Shown: in pieces, positions 33,936 to 41,967 of the stretch | Position numbering within the stretch: position 1 is the first letter of the stretch | Layout of the letters: each line of letters begins with the position of its first letter | Assembly: GCA_937958675.1 (NCBI GenBank) | Contig: CALGND010000030.1 | Span: 1 to 41,967 of the forward strand | Reading direction: 5' to 3' | From: an uncultured Granulosicoccaceae bacterium | Lineage (GTDB): Bacteria; Pseudomonadota; Gammaproteobacteria; Granulosicoccales; Granulosicoccaceae | DNA length: 41,967 bases | Notes under the pieces: generated by a model | Told to the model about the DNA's origin: nothing | Seen by the model: only the letters and a program-made list of their open reading frames with translations | Databases searched by the model: none | Translations under genes and position numbers: made by a program

Positions 33936-36929
33936 TCACGGTACTAGGTTAATTCCACCTTCAACGTTACCGGTGTAGTTGACGTTAGCGCCAATTGTGA
34001 CATCACAGCCGGTTTCATCGATAAACAAACCCCAGCCTAAGCTAAAATTTGAGCTCACATTTGATAGCTGTGCCCTTGCAGGGTTTGAGTTATTGCAATC
34101 CAATCTTATGTTTCCAGCGGTGGTGCTGTTGTTAGTTCCACCACCACCATACTCAACCACAACATGATCTAGTCTGTTGTTGACAGTGGGTGAGAAGCTG
34201 AAGAGAATACCGTCCCAATAACCTGGAGTCGGTTCTTGGCCGGTGAACACAATCGGCTGAGCGGCTGTACCGTTTGCGGAAAGCGCACCACCATTGTTTA
34301 CTCGGATAGCGCTTCCAGCATCCATAATCATCGTAACACCAGGATCTATGTCCAGTTTATCTGTAAGGTTTAAGCCGGCCATACTGTAAGGGACGCCGTG
34401 GTTCAGCGCCGTTGCGTCTGAGCCTATGCCTATGCCGCCAGATCCAACTCGGATGAGATCTTCAGTATTGCCGATAAAATCGTTGCCAGTGCCGATTGAA
34501 CCCATCATTGGTGCATCGACGTAACCGGCCCGCTGGTTTAGCGTGCTGCTTATGTTTTCAAATTGGCTCAGATTTGTAAAGCTATCAATATGGAACCCAT
34601 CGGTTTGACTATTGCGCAGTGTCAGATTGCTCGCGTTAAGCCGCGCTGGGTTAGAACTATTCGCTCGCACAACAAGATTACCAGAGTTGTTTGTGGTGCC
34701 ACCTCCGTACTCGATAATTACGTGTTCCATCGAATTTCCCGTATTACTAAAAGACACACTGACGCCATCCCAAAAGCCAGGAGAAGGTTCAACGCCGGTT
34801 AGCAAAATTGGATCGGTCGCGGTACCAATTGCATTCAGTGTTCCAGCGCTATTAACAGTGAAATTAGTACCTGCTCTAAATTCGACGATCACACCTGGGG
34901 TGATATCTAGTTTGGCATTTAAGACAAGGCTGCCTGCTTGATAGGGGATGCCTATATCGTTGAACGTGGTTGCCTTGTCAACTATATCGGTAGTCAATAC
35001 TAGAACATCGTTTGTATTACCGGTGTAGCTTCCGCTGTTGGCTATCGCTGTGGCTATAGTGGGCTCGATTCTTCCTGTTGTAGCATTACCTGAAACGCGA
35101 TTGCGATCAAACCTGTCAATTAACGATTCAGCATCGAACGAAAACCCAAACGAGCTGCTATTCAAGATAGACGTGTTACTTATTGCTACACGAGAACGGT
35201 TTGAAGTGTTTGCATTGACTAAAACTGCTGCATCGTTGTTGCCACCGCCCGCGTACTCAACTTGCACATGGTCCAGTCGGTTGTTGATGCTATTGCTGAA
35301 AGAGAAATCAATACCTTCCCAAAAGCCGGGTGTTGCTTCTCTGCCGGATAACACAATTGGGTCTGCCACTGTGCCTTCAGCTGTGAATGATGCGCCTGTT
35401 TGGACCAAGATGTCGCTGCCTGACCCAAGCTTAATAACAACGCCTGGTTGTAAGGTCAGGTTGGCCGGTTCTGAGACTGTGATTCCGTCATCGGCTAGGT
35501 AACAGCCTTTTGCCAACGTCGTGTTCTGGTCAATATCACGATCAAGAATTACGGTACAAGCGAGGTTCGAAATATCCACCATCGGTGCGGTTAGGCTGCT
35601 ATTTCCAGGGTCAACTGTGCCACTAGGCGTAGTGACGGTTGAACCCAGAGTATTCTCACACGCCACTGAAGTTGGATCGGACTCATTACCGCTAGCATCC
35701 ACTGCCGTCACTTGGTAGCAATACTGCGTGCCACTCATCACGCTAAAATCGGTTAAGAAGTTAGAAGTTACATTTGCCAAATCAGCTGATGCGCCCGTGC
35801 CGACACTTCTGGAGATATTAAACGCAACAACATCGCCGATCTCTGTTTGATTCCAGCTAATTCTCATGCTGCCTGTAGCAGGTGTAAGCGAAACGGCCTG
35901 TGGCGTGGGTGGCGCAATAAGATCTACCGCTGCTAAGGTTTGAGAGCTTGCAGGAATAGAAGATTGCGATGCATTACCGCTAGCGTCAATAGCCACGACA
36001 TGATAGCTGTAGTCAACGTCGCTACTCAAGTTGGTATCTGTGTAGACAGGGTATGGTGTGGTCGCGATTAAAACAGCGTCTCGGAATACCTGGTACTCGG
36101 TAACACCTATGTTATCAGTGGAAGATTCCCAAACCACGACGATCTCGTTTGATGCCGATGCAAGCGCACGTACTGAACCGGGCACGGATGGGTCTTCGTT
36201 ATCTGCTGCGGTAAGGTCAGTTGAAAGTGGTATGTTGGTGCTGGCTTGAGTGGATGTTAGCGTACCTTGCTCGGTAACGATGATGGTAATGCTGCCGTTA
36301 TTTACTAAAACTGGGTTGCTATCCAGATACAAATCAACGCCTGAGTCGTTTGCGTCATAACTTGCGGTGGCCAAGTTTGTGCCTGCCAAGTTGTAGTCAC
36401 TCAACACCGCAGCGACTATAGCAAAAAAGCTATTTAGAATGGCATCGATTTCAGCTTCTGTTGGTAGGTTCGCGATAGGCTGACCGCCTGCAAATGCATC
36501 ATCAATGTTTAGACTATTAGTGGCAAACCAATTACGCAGTGCCGCATCGGTATAGCTATGAACGTTGCGCCTAACACGGTTTGATTCATCCGGGTAAGCG
36601 ATTCCATAGAGGTAGTCATTGTTGCCCAGATCTGCACGTAACATGTAGGGGCCTGTACCCATCACATCGACAGATGAGAATCGTCCGGTAGCCGCAATGG
36701 TTGCTGTACTGCGTTCGCCGCTCATCGCTTTGACTTCAATGTCATTGCTAGCGTAAGAACGTGTAGTAGATGCAGTACCATCGAGCATGATGCCAGTGCC
36801 GATGATGCCGCCATCGTCACCATCGCTGCTGCAAGCAACTAGCGCTGCACTTAAGACTGCAATCCCTATCCATTTGCCGAAGCTTGCCAGTAGAGGCCTT
36901 TTACTATAGATCGCTCTCGTGCTAAACAT
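33936..36929 (-). CDS. Large lipoprotein with FN3-like domains and three beta-helix-like modules
   Basis: A 997-residue protein starting at ATG 36929, which has an AGAGGA site upstream. The first 33 residues form a lipoprotein signal with lipobox LVAC (C33), followed by SSDGDDGG. Then come an unrecognised region of about 200 residues, two FN3-like domains (about 247-327 and 337-427), and three tandem modules of about 185 residues (about 495-677, 678-862, 863-997). Each module contains PGV, an [A/S]xGTAxxPI strand, [E/P]xPGFWDG, and LDHVxVEYxGG, a pattern seen in right-handed parallel beta-helix surface proteins. A role in binding or cutting polysaccharide at the cell surface is possible. Its start overlaps the DUF6502-type gene by 8 bp, so the two are coupled. 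Confidence 0.85.
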   Translation of the reverse strand: MFSTRAIYSKRPLLASFGKWIGIAVLSAALVACSSDGDDGGIIGTGIMLDGTASTTRSYASNDIEVKAMSGERSTATIAATGRFSSVDVMGTGPYMLRADLGNNDYLYGIAYPDESNRVRRNVHSYTDAALRNWFATNSLNIDDAFAGGQPIANLPTEAEIDAILNSFFAIVAAVLSDYNLAGTNLATASYDANDSGVDLYLDSNPVLVNNGSITIIVTEQGTLTSTQASTNIPLSTDLTAADNEDPSVPGSVRALASASNEIVVVWESSTDNIGVTEYQVFRDAVLIATTPYPVYTDTNLSSDVDYSYHVVAIDASGNASQSSIPASSQTLAAVDLIAPPTPQAVSLTPATGSMRISWNQTEIGDVVAFNISRSVGTGASADLANVTSNFLTDFSVMSGTQYCYQVTAVDASGNESDPTSVACENTLGSTVTTPSGTVDPGNSSLTAPMVDISNLACTVILDRDIDQNTTLAKGCYLADDGITVSEPANLTLQPGVVIKLGSGSDILVQTGASFTAEGTVADPIVLSGREATPGFWEGIDFSFSNSINNRLDHVQVEYAGGGNNDAAVLVNANTSNRSRVAISNTSILNSSSFGFSFDAESLIDRFDRNRVSGNATTGRIEPTIATAIANSGSYTGNTNDVLVLTTDIVDKATTFNDIGIPYQAGSLVLNAKLDITPGVIVEFRAGTNFTVNSAGTLNAIGTATDPILLTGVEPSPGFWDGVSVSFSNTGNSMEHVIIEYGGGTTNNSGNLVVRANSSNPARLNASNLTLRNSQTDGFHIDSFTNLSQFENISSTLNQRAGYVDAPMMGSIGTGNDFIGNTEDLIRVGSGGIGIGSDATALNHGVPYSMAGLNLTDKLDIDPGVTMIMDAGSAIRVNNGGALSANGTAAQPIVFTGQEPTPGYWDGILFSFSPTVNNRLDHVVVEYGGGGTNNSTTAGNIRLDCNNSNPARAQLSNVSSNFSLGWGLFIDETGCDVTIGANVNYTGNVEGGINLVP

Positions 36930-37752
36930 GTTGCTTTTCCTCTTTTGGCTGCTCGTTTTCAATGTAATAAATGCCCCAACCAACTCGATGTCTTGGGGTG
37001 TCTTTTTCGTTGTCTTTCGTTGTTAGGTGCGAAAGATATTGATTCATGTGCTGCAGAAGCTCTGCTGCTTTCTGCTCGCTATATGCTTTGAACTCTGCAA
37101 CAGAATCTGCCGACAAATTTGCGTACGTCACCTGCCGCTGCAAGCGTGTTTCGTCTGTGTTGCAATCCAAATTGTGTACCGCGGTCTTCAGTAAGTCGCC
37201 AGTACAAACCGACATAATTCTGATCTTGTCTAAATCATCTGCATGCGGGACGTAGCCTGTAGAGAGGAGCTCAACTGTATTGTTGTTTAGACGCCGGACT
37301 ACTGATACGCGTTCTAGCTCATCGATAACAGCACCCAAGGTGATATCACCGCTGTAACGCGACACCAGCGCAGCAAAACTTGCGCAGTTTCCCTGAACGG
37401 GCAACACCATGGGCATTTTTTTATGATCTAAAAACTCGGCATCCGTTAGCCAGCCGTTAACCACTCGTTGCGCTCGATTTGGCAGCGCCTTGGCTGGGGG
37501 GAACGGCATATTGCGTAGTTTAGCCAGTCGTACCACTTCTTTTCGGCTAAGCCCGGTTAGAACCGCTACACGAGAATAGGTCGTTTTACGTTTTGGGATA
37601 GAGAAATGGTCGTAGGCGACGTCCACGTAGGCTTGCTTGGCGACTTCAGCAAATTCTGCAAACGACAGCTCTTGGCGAATCAGCACGCGCAGCAATGGCC
37701 TCAATATCAAGATGATGGCGCGAATGAGCTTGTTCTTTGTTCCGTCGTTCAT
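36922..37752 (-). CDS. DUF6502-type protein
   Basis: A 276-residue protein matching the DUF6502 family as I remember it: N-terminal LRPLLRVLIRQELSFAEFAEVAKQAYV, then RKTTYSRVAVLTGLSRKEVVRL, which looks like a helix-turn-helix, followed by RVVNGWLTDAEFLD. The rest is alpha-helical with a C-terminal Lys/Glu-rich tail. Function is unknown; the HTH-like segment suggests a regulator or nucleic-acid contact. Its stop overlaps the start of the large lipoprotein gene by 8 bp, a tight coupling that suggests a shared function. Confidence 0.75.
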   Translation of the reverse strand: MNDGTKNKLIRAIILILRPLLRVLIRQELSFAEFAEVAKQAYVDVAYDHFSIPKRKTTYSRVAVLTGLSRKEVVRLAKLRNMPFPPAKALPNRAQRVVNGWLTDAEFLDHKKMPMVLPVQGNCASFAALVSRYSGDITLGAVIDELERVSVVRRLNNNTVELLSTGYVPHADDLDKIRIMSVCTGDLLKTAVHNLDCNTDETRLQRQVTYANLSADSVAEFKAYSEQKAAELLQHMNQYLSHLTTKDNEKDTPRHRVGWGIYYIENEQPKEEKQHV

Positions 37753-37947
37753 GAATGGGATTATTATCCCGTTTTATTACAAAATCAAGCAGGAATTTCC
37801 TTATTCGCAGGCGAAAGGAGGCTTGCTCGACTGTTTTTGCACGCGCATAGCGCAGCAGAATGGGCTTTTTGGCCCGTTTTGCTTGGTATGAAATTAATTG
37901 GATTATTCGGTAAATAAACCGAAGCTGAAAGAGGGAGCTGGGCAATT

Positions 37948-37974
37948 CTATCCCGGCTCAGGCGGCCGGGATAG
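37948..37974 (-). terminator. Hairpin downstream of the desaturase gene
   Basis: Stem ctatcccggc / gccgggatag (10 bp) with a 7-base loop, 14 bp after the stop of the desaturase gene on the minus strand. The following bases (aattgcc) hold no T-run. It may be a terminator assisted by Rho or an mRNA-end stem. Confidence 0.5.
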
Positions 37975-37987
37975 TTGTAGTGAGGTG

Positions 37988-38992
37988 TTATGCGGTTTGG
38001 TTTTTGAGGTGCTTAAGGCTTTTAAAGCTGACGAGCTGTTGGGACTGTTCGTCCCACAGAGCCAGCTTCACGCATCGTAGACTTTCCATAAAAGTCATGC
38101 GACCGATTTGTTTGAGTTCAGGGTTCTCGCGCAGTACCTGAGGCAACTTATGGAATGGAATACGACTGGATAGGTGATGGACATGATGAATGCCAATATT
38201 GCCTGTAATCCACATCAACGGCTTTGGTAGGTCGTAGAAAGAGCTACCCATTAGTGCAGCCTCTGCGTGAGTCCATTCGTCGTTACGGCGGTAGTGTCCT
38301 TCTTCAAACTGATGCTGCACATAGAACATCCAAATACCAATGGACGCCGCGAGTATCACTGTCGGTATTTGAATAATCAAAAACCATTTCAGGCCAGTAA
38401 ACTGCACGATCACTGCCGACACGAGCAGAATGCCAGCGTTAGTCGCTAGAGCACTGATCCATGGTTTTTTGCCTTGTTTCATAGCGCCAATGGGCATCCT
38501 GTGTCGAAGCACAAACATGTACGCTGGCCCTAAGCCAAACATCACAAATGGGTTGCGGTACAGCCTGTAGATAAGGCGTCCCCATAGTCCACGGGTTGTG
38601 TATTCTTCAATGGTGAGTGTATCGATTTCACCCATGCCGCGGCGATCAAGGTTACCTGAACCTGCATGATGCGTTGCGTGCATACGGCGCCAGTATTCAT
38701 AAGGCGTAAATGTCATTATGCCCAATACGCGACCCACCCAATCCATCGCCTGTCGCGACGAAAACAGTGAGCCATGGCCACAATCATGCTGGATAATAAA
38801 CAGCCGAACCAATAGGCCAGCGTTAGGAATTATAAGCAACAGGCCTAACCAATAACCGGCTTCTAGAAGTTGCCAGCTCGCTATCCAAAGGACAGTGAAT
38901 GGCAATACGGTGATAAAAATTTCGAAGGCGGCACGCGTGTTATCGGGCGTTCGGTATTGCTGGAGTCGTTTGACCCAAGAATCGGTGGACAT
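37988..38992 (-). CDS. Fatty-acid desaturase (type 1, membrane)
   Basis: A 334-residue membrane diiron desaturase of the FA_desaturase family. The three histidine boxes are HDCGH (69-73), HATHH (105-109) and HHVHH near 265-270, with four hydrophobic segments and a WMFYVQHQFE segment. The pattern is like acyl-lipid delta-12 or omega-type desaturases of DesA type, which introduce a double bond using O2 and ferredoxin or cytochrome b5. The start is uncertain: ATG 38992 fits the domain, and an ATG at 39043 would add 17 residues; neither has a clear ribosome binding site. It is isolated from its neighbours by hairpins or gaps. It may adjust membrane fluidity in the cold, but regiochemistry is unknown. 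Confidence 0.88.
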   Translation of the reverse strand: MSTDSWVKRLQQYRTPDNTRAAFEIFITVLPFTVLWIASWQLLEAGYWLGLLLIIPNAGLLVRLFIIQHDCGHGSLFSSRQAMDWVGRVLGIMTFTPYEYWRRMHATHHAGSGNLDRRGMGEIDTLTIEEYTTRGLWGRLIYRLYRNPFVMFGLGPAYMFVLRHRMPIGAMKQGKKPWISALATNAGILLVSAVIVQFTGLKWFLIIQIPTVILAASIGIWMFYVQHQFEEGHYRRNDEWTHAEAALMGSSFYDLPKPLMWITGNIGIHHVHHLSSRIPFHKLPQVLRENPELKQIGRMTFMESLRCVKLALWDEQSQQLVSFKSLKHLKNQTA

Positions 38993-39213
38993 ACACTGGA
39001 AAGAGATTTTGTCGGGAATAGAATTATAGCTCAGCACAAACATGCTGTACCGAATGGGGTGATGATTTTTTGTACGATTTAAGTCAACATAACGTCTTAC
39101 TATGCACCTTTTGTGAATTCAAAGCCTGTCGTAGCGGGCATGAAAAATTGGTCAGTAATTGCACAGAGCTTGGTGGCGGCGGAACCAAGTACTAGCCGCC
39201 ATTTTTGACTAAA

Positions 39214-40224
39214 TTACCGATACCGCTTGCTCAATATCATGGCGGCCGTAAAACGAATTCGATAGACCAAACTGGTTTTCAAAAAGTCAGAGTTGAGCAT
39301 TGCTTTTATCAGGGCCAACCGTGCAGGTTGTAGTTGTAAATATTGATAGAAGTTCTCTAACACTATTTTGTCTTCGGCTTTGAGTGGCGGTAGAGATTGG
39401 TTATTAAGTAAATGAGCAATAACCTTGTGCCTACTGTCTTCCATAAAAGGAAGTTTGAAGTCGCGAGCCCAAAGACGTTTCCAAAAACCTGCGCGATGTG
39501 GTTTGAGTCTTAAGGCGCTAAATTTTCTGACACTATTGCTGGCATTATCAGCATGCAAGCGATACTGTACCGTGGGGTGTCCAAGGAGGATTCGCCTGCC
39601 GTAGAGTTCTGCAATTACAGCCAGCCAGTAATCATGCACATGGAGTTCAGTGGGGAAGGGCAGCGCGAGTTTCGCTAAGCTACTGTTCATCAATATGGTG
39701 TTTCCCATCACACCGTTTTGGCCGAGGATCAATTGCATATTGCGCTGAGCGCTTACTCGGTAATTGCGTAGGCGAAAATAGGATGGGGCAATCGCTTCGC
39801 CAGTGTCGTTGATCACGGACAAATCGCTGTGCACTAATATCGGCGTAGAAAACGGCAGTTCTTTTTTAATTTTGCCAATTGCAAGCAGACCATTCTCTAT
39901 ACGGTCTTGACTCCATACATCGTCTTGATCGGCGAGCGCAATATACTCAAAGCCTTTATTCAGAGCTGCAGTTAATGCTGCTTCGAAATTTTTTACGTAG
40001 CCTAAATTTTTGACGTTTTGAGATACGAGGAATTGATCAGATTCAAAGCTGCTTAAAATTGATAAGGTGGAATCAGTAGAGCAATCGTCAAATGCCATCA
40101 CTGTACAAGCTTGACTTTGGGCCAGAAGCGACTCAATTTGAGTGTTTAAGTGAGATTCACCGTTGTAGGTGCACAGCAAGATGGCTGTGTTGTTGGTGTT
40201 GGCAGGAGGGAACGAATTCGGCAT
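39214..40224 (-). CDS. Glycosyltransferase family 2 protein
   Basis: A 336-residue GT-A glycosyltransferase. The nucleotide-sugar region shows AILLCTYNGESHLNTQIESL, DDCSTDSTLS and the DQDDVW metal-site motif (ADQDDVWSQDR), followed by the HDYWL acceptor-side motif and YRLHADNAS. The pattern is like rhamnosyltransferases and alpha-L-Rha transferases of O-antigen or exopolysaccharide synthesis. No other polysaccharide gene is adjacent; the GH10 gene lies upstream with 42 bp between. No transmembrane segment is clear, so it is likely cytoplasmic or peripheral. Confidence 0.88.
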   Translation of the reverse strand: MPNSFPPANTNNTAILLCTYNGESHLNTQIESLLAQSQACTVMAFDDCSTDSTLSILSSFESDQFLVSQNVKNLGYVKNFEAALTAALNKGFEYIALADQDDVWSQDRIENGLLAIGKIKKELPFSTPILVHSDLSVINDTGEAIAPSYFRLRNYRVSAQRNMQLILGQNGVMGNTILMNSSLAKLALPFPTELHVHDYWLAVIAELYGRRILLGHPTVQYRLHADNASNSVRKFSALRLKPHRAGFWKRLWARDFKLPFMEDSRHKVIAHLLNNQSLPPLKAEDKIVLENFYQYLQLQPARLALIKAMLNSDFLKTSLVYRIRFTAAMILSKRYR

Positions 40225-40266
40225 GGCCCGAATTGTAATGGAGCCATGCCGAAAAGTGGAGCTTAG

Positions 40267-41967
40267 CTAAGGGGTATCTATGCTCAAAGCTTCTTGAACC
40301 GCCGTATAAGCAGGTTTAACTTGATAGTCTTCGGTTAGCAGAAGCGGGTCGAGCGGTTTGCGCCATGAATAACGATCATTGATGCCCCATACCTGCAATG
40401 CCTTACAGCTGGCTTGCGCCAAGCAAATATCAGTGATTTGCCCAAAGATTTCCCCTTGCTGAGCAGTTGTACCGCCGTCAACTATCGATACATCAAACTC
40501 AGTGATATAGATATCTAAGCCTAGATCTGCAAAGCGTTGTAGATTTTGTGCAACCTCGTCGAATTGATTAAAGTTGGTATCGATATGCATCTGAAAACCA
40601 ATGCCATCGATAGGTGCGCCGCTAGCGATTAGCTCCTGCATTAATGTAAAGGCAGCGTCAGATTTAGCCCCCGGCCAAGAGATGTCGTAGTCGTTGTAGA
40701 TCAGCTGTGCATTAGGCGCGCCTGCACGTGCGCGTTCAAATGCCTTGTTTATGTGTTCCTTACCCATCGCTTGTTGCCAGATTGAGTTGCGATACGTGCC
40801 GTCATCTTCGAAGGCTTCGTTAACAACATCCCAAATGCTAACTGTGTTGTAGCGACTTGTCATGGTGTCAATAAAGTCGAACATGATTTGCTCGCGCTCG
40901 GCCGCTGGCGTTTGCTGTACCCATTGAGGTAATGCGGTATACCAAACAAGCGTATGGCCGTGTATTTCCATGTTATGTGTATTGGCAAACTGCACTAGGG
41001 TGTCGGCAGCATCATAACGATACTCATTTGGCATAGGGTTTATATAAGCCCATTTCATCGAGTTTTCTGGTGTGACTAAGTTGTAGTCTTGGCTAGCTAT
41101 GTCTTGATACAAATCAGCATCGGGCCGTTCATAATATTTAAGTAAAGATGCATAACCAATTTTGAAATTTCGCTGATCGGCAAGATCTCGCAAGCGCTCA
41201 CCTGGCAACACGAAGTCCGCTACTGGCGCGACTCGAACATTGATCGAGCTTTGGAAGGTCATTGACGAGTCAACCGAATCAGTTGCCTCAAAATTAAACG
41301 TATGAACACCGATATCAGCAGCGGTTGGTGTCCATCTTAAAACCGAAAATAGAGGCTCATCAGTGCTGATGCCAAACGTTGCATTAGCGGGCTGATTTAG
41401 TAACGCTAGCTCAGGCCTTGTGCCATTAGGGTCGGTTGCTTTTACGTTTAGATTGAGAGTGTCGCCCACGCGTATCACGTGCTCTTCAACTAGATCTATG
41501 CCCGGTGGTAGATTAACGATAGTAGACGTATCGTCTGGCAACACAACGGTCAGGCGTACTGTTTGTGTCGTTTGTACGCTGCTGTCTGTTGAGTCTATCG
41601 CGGTGACATTAAAATCATAAACACCAACGTCAGGTTGCAGCGGGCGCCACCTTAAGGTTCGCGTGCCGTCTAGGTTGTCTTCTGACGCTACGCCTACGGG
41701 TAAGCTGCTAGTAAACATGCCAGGGTTGCCGCCATCGATATCTATAGGTTTTAAGAGTAACGACCAGTTTTCGCCTGCAAAAATAGTTTGATCAACAAGA
41801 TTTTCGAAACTAGGTGGACGATTGTCACCTTCTGGCAAGGTCACTCTAACTGAGGCTTGTGAGAAATTTTGTGAGTTATCGAACGCGACAACGTAATAAG
41901 AGTAAGTCTGGCCAGCGGTCACGGTTTTAGCAAAGCTTGTGTCGCTGACGGTTGTTAGGTACTGGTT
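40267..41967 (-). CDS. Multidomain endo-1,4-beta-xylanase, GH10 (5' partial)
   Basis: The frame is open to the window edge, so the N-terminus is missing; 566 residues are visible. Order: end of an FN3-like domain, two cadherin/Ig-like domains with the DxDG and RWxPxxxDVGVYxFxVxAxDS pattern, then a GH10 catalytic domain of about 310 residues. Residues counted from a GTG at 41922: acid/base E369 in WDVVNEAF and nucleophile E475 in YITEFDVS; other GH10 marks are NSMKW, HGHTLVWY and QMHID. GH10 enzymes cut internal beta-1,4 bonds in xylan. It is probably secreted or surface-anchored; the neighbouring FN3 lipoprotein suggests a polysaccharide-handling surface. Confidence 0.93.
   Translation of the reverse strand, partial: NQYLTTVSDTSFAKTVTAGQTYSYYVVAFDNSQNFSQASVRVTLPEGDNRPPSFENLVDQTIFAGENWSLLLKPIDIDGGNPGMFTSSLPVGVASEDNLDGTRTLRWRPLQPDVGVYDFNVTAIDSTDSSVQTTQTVRLTVVLPDDTSTIVNLPPGIDLVEEHVIRVGDTLNLNVKATDPNGTRPELALLNQPANATFGISTDEPLFSVLRWTPTAADIGVHTFNFEATDSVDSSMTFQSSINVRVAPVADFVLPGERLRDLADQRNFKIGYASLLKYYERPDADLYQDIASQDYNLVTPENSMKWAYINPMPNEYRYDAADTLVQFANTHNMEIHGHTLVWYTALPQWVQQTPAAEREQIMFDFIDTMTSRYNTVSIWDVVNEAFEDDGTYRNSIWQQAMGKEHINKAFERARAGAPNAQLIYNDYDISWPGAKSDAAFTLMQELIASGAPIDGIGFQMHIDTNFNQFDEVAQNLQRFADLGLDIYITEFDVSIVDGGTTAQQGEIFGQITDICLAQASCKALQVWGINDRYSWRKPLDPLLLTEDYQVKPAYTAVQEALSIDTP

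Noticed and set aside
35038-35502. A 154-codon plus-strand open frame inside the lipoprotein gene
   Set aside because: Opposite-strand shadow of repeated Thr/Ser/Asn-rich modules; no start signal.

Overview
The window looks like chromosomal DNA of a heterotrophic, probably marine gammaproteobacterium. The evidence is the conserved rhlB / trxA / rho neighbourhood, a lipid A-Kdo block (kdkA, waaA, an LpxL-type acyltransferase) next to tolC, a DMSP demethylase (dmdA) and a secreted GH10 xylanase. No tRNA, rRNA, IS element, integrase, CRISPR array or phage gene was seen. All calls come from reading the sequence and from remembered family motifs; no database search was run.

Layout. 1-572: the 3' end of a secreted-type protein with a 12-bp tandem repeat encoding a Thr/Gly linker. 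616-1674: an orphan FbpC-type ABC ATPase. 2001-7593: cell-envelope and housekeeping block (CHCC zinc finger, kdkA, waaA, lpxL-like, tolC, pcm-like, cold-shock protein). 7793-11279: rhlB, trxA and rho, with a 506-bp rho leader that carries 14-bp tandem repeats. 11402-15628: purD, a BenE-type transporter, a Bcr/CflA-type MFS transporter and a LysM protein.

15770-23564: a gamma-glutamyl-amine catabolism island. One minus-strand operon encodes two PuuB-type oxidases, a PuuA-like glutamine-synthetase-fold ligase and a class I amidotransferase. A divergent plus-strand pair encodes an unusual HisD paralogue and a gamma-glutamyltransferase without a signal peptide. Together they could glutamylate an amine or amino alcohol, oxidise it and release the product. 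The HisD paralogue has altered zinc-ligand positions and is the most interesting single protein here.

23664-26527: a secreted histidine phosphatase and the pseudouridine-degradation pair psuG/psuK. 26610-32628: mscS, dmdA, a FadN-like dehydrogenase/hydratase fusion and a DmdB-like acyl-CoA ligase. This reads as a DMSP demethylation locus in which the canonical dmdC and dmdD are absent and the fusion protein may supply the hydratase.

32657-41967: a deaminase-fold protein, a hotdog thioesterase, a 997-residue lipoprotein with two FN3-like domains and three tandem beta-helix-like modules paired with a DUF6502-type protein, a fatty-acid desaturase, a family 2 glycosyltransferase, and a multidomain GH10 enzyme cut by the window edge.
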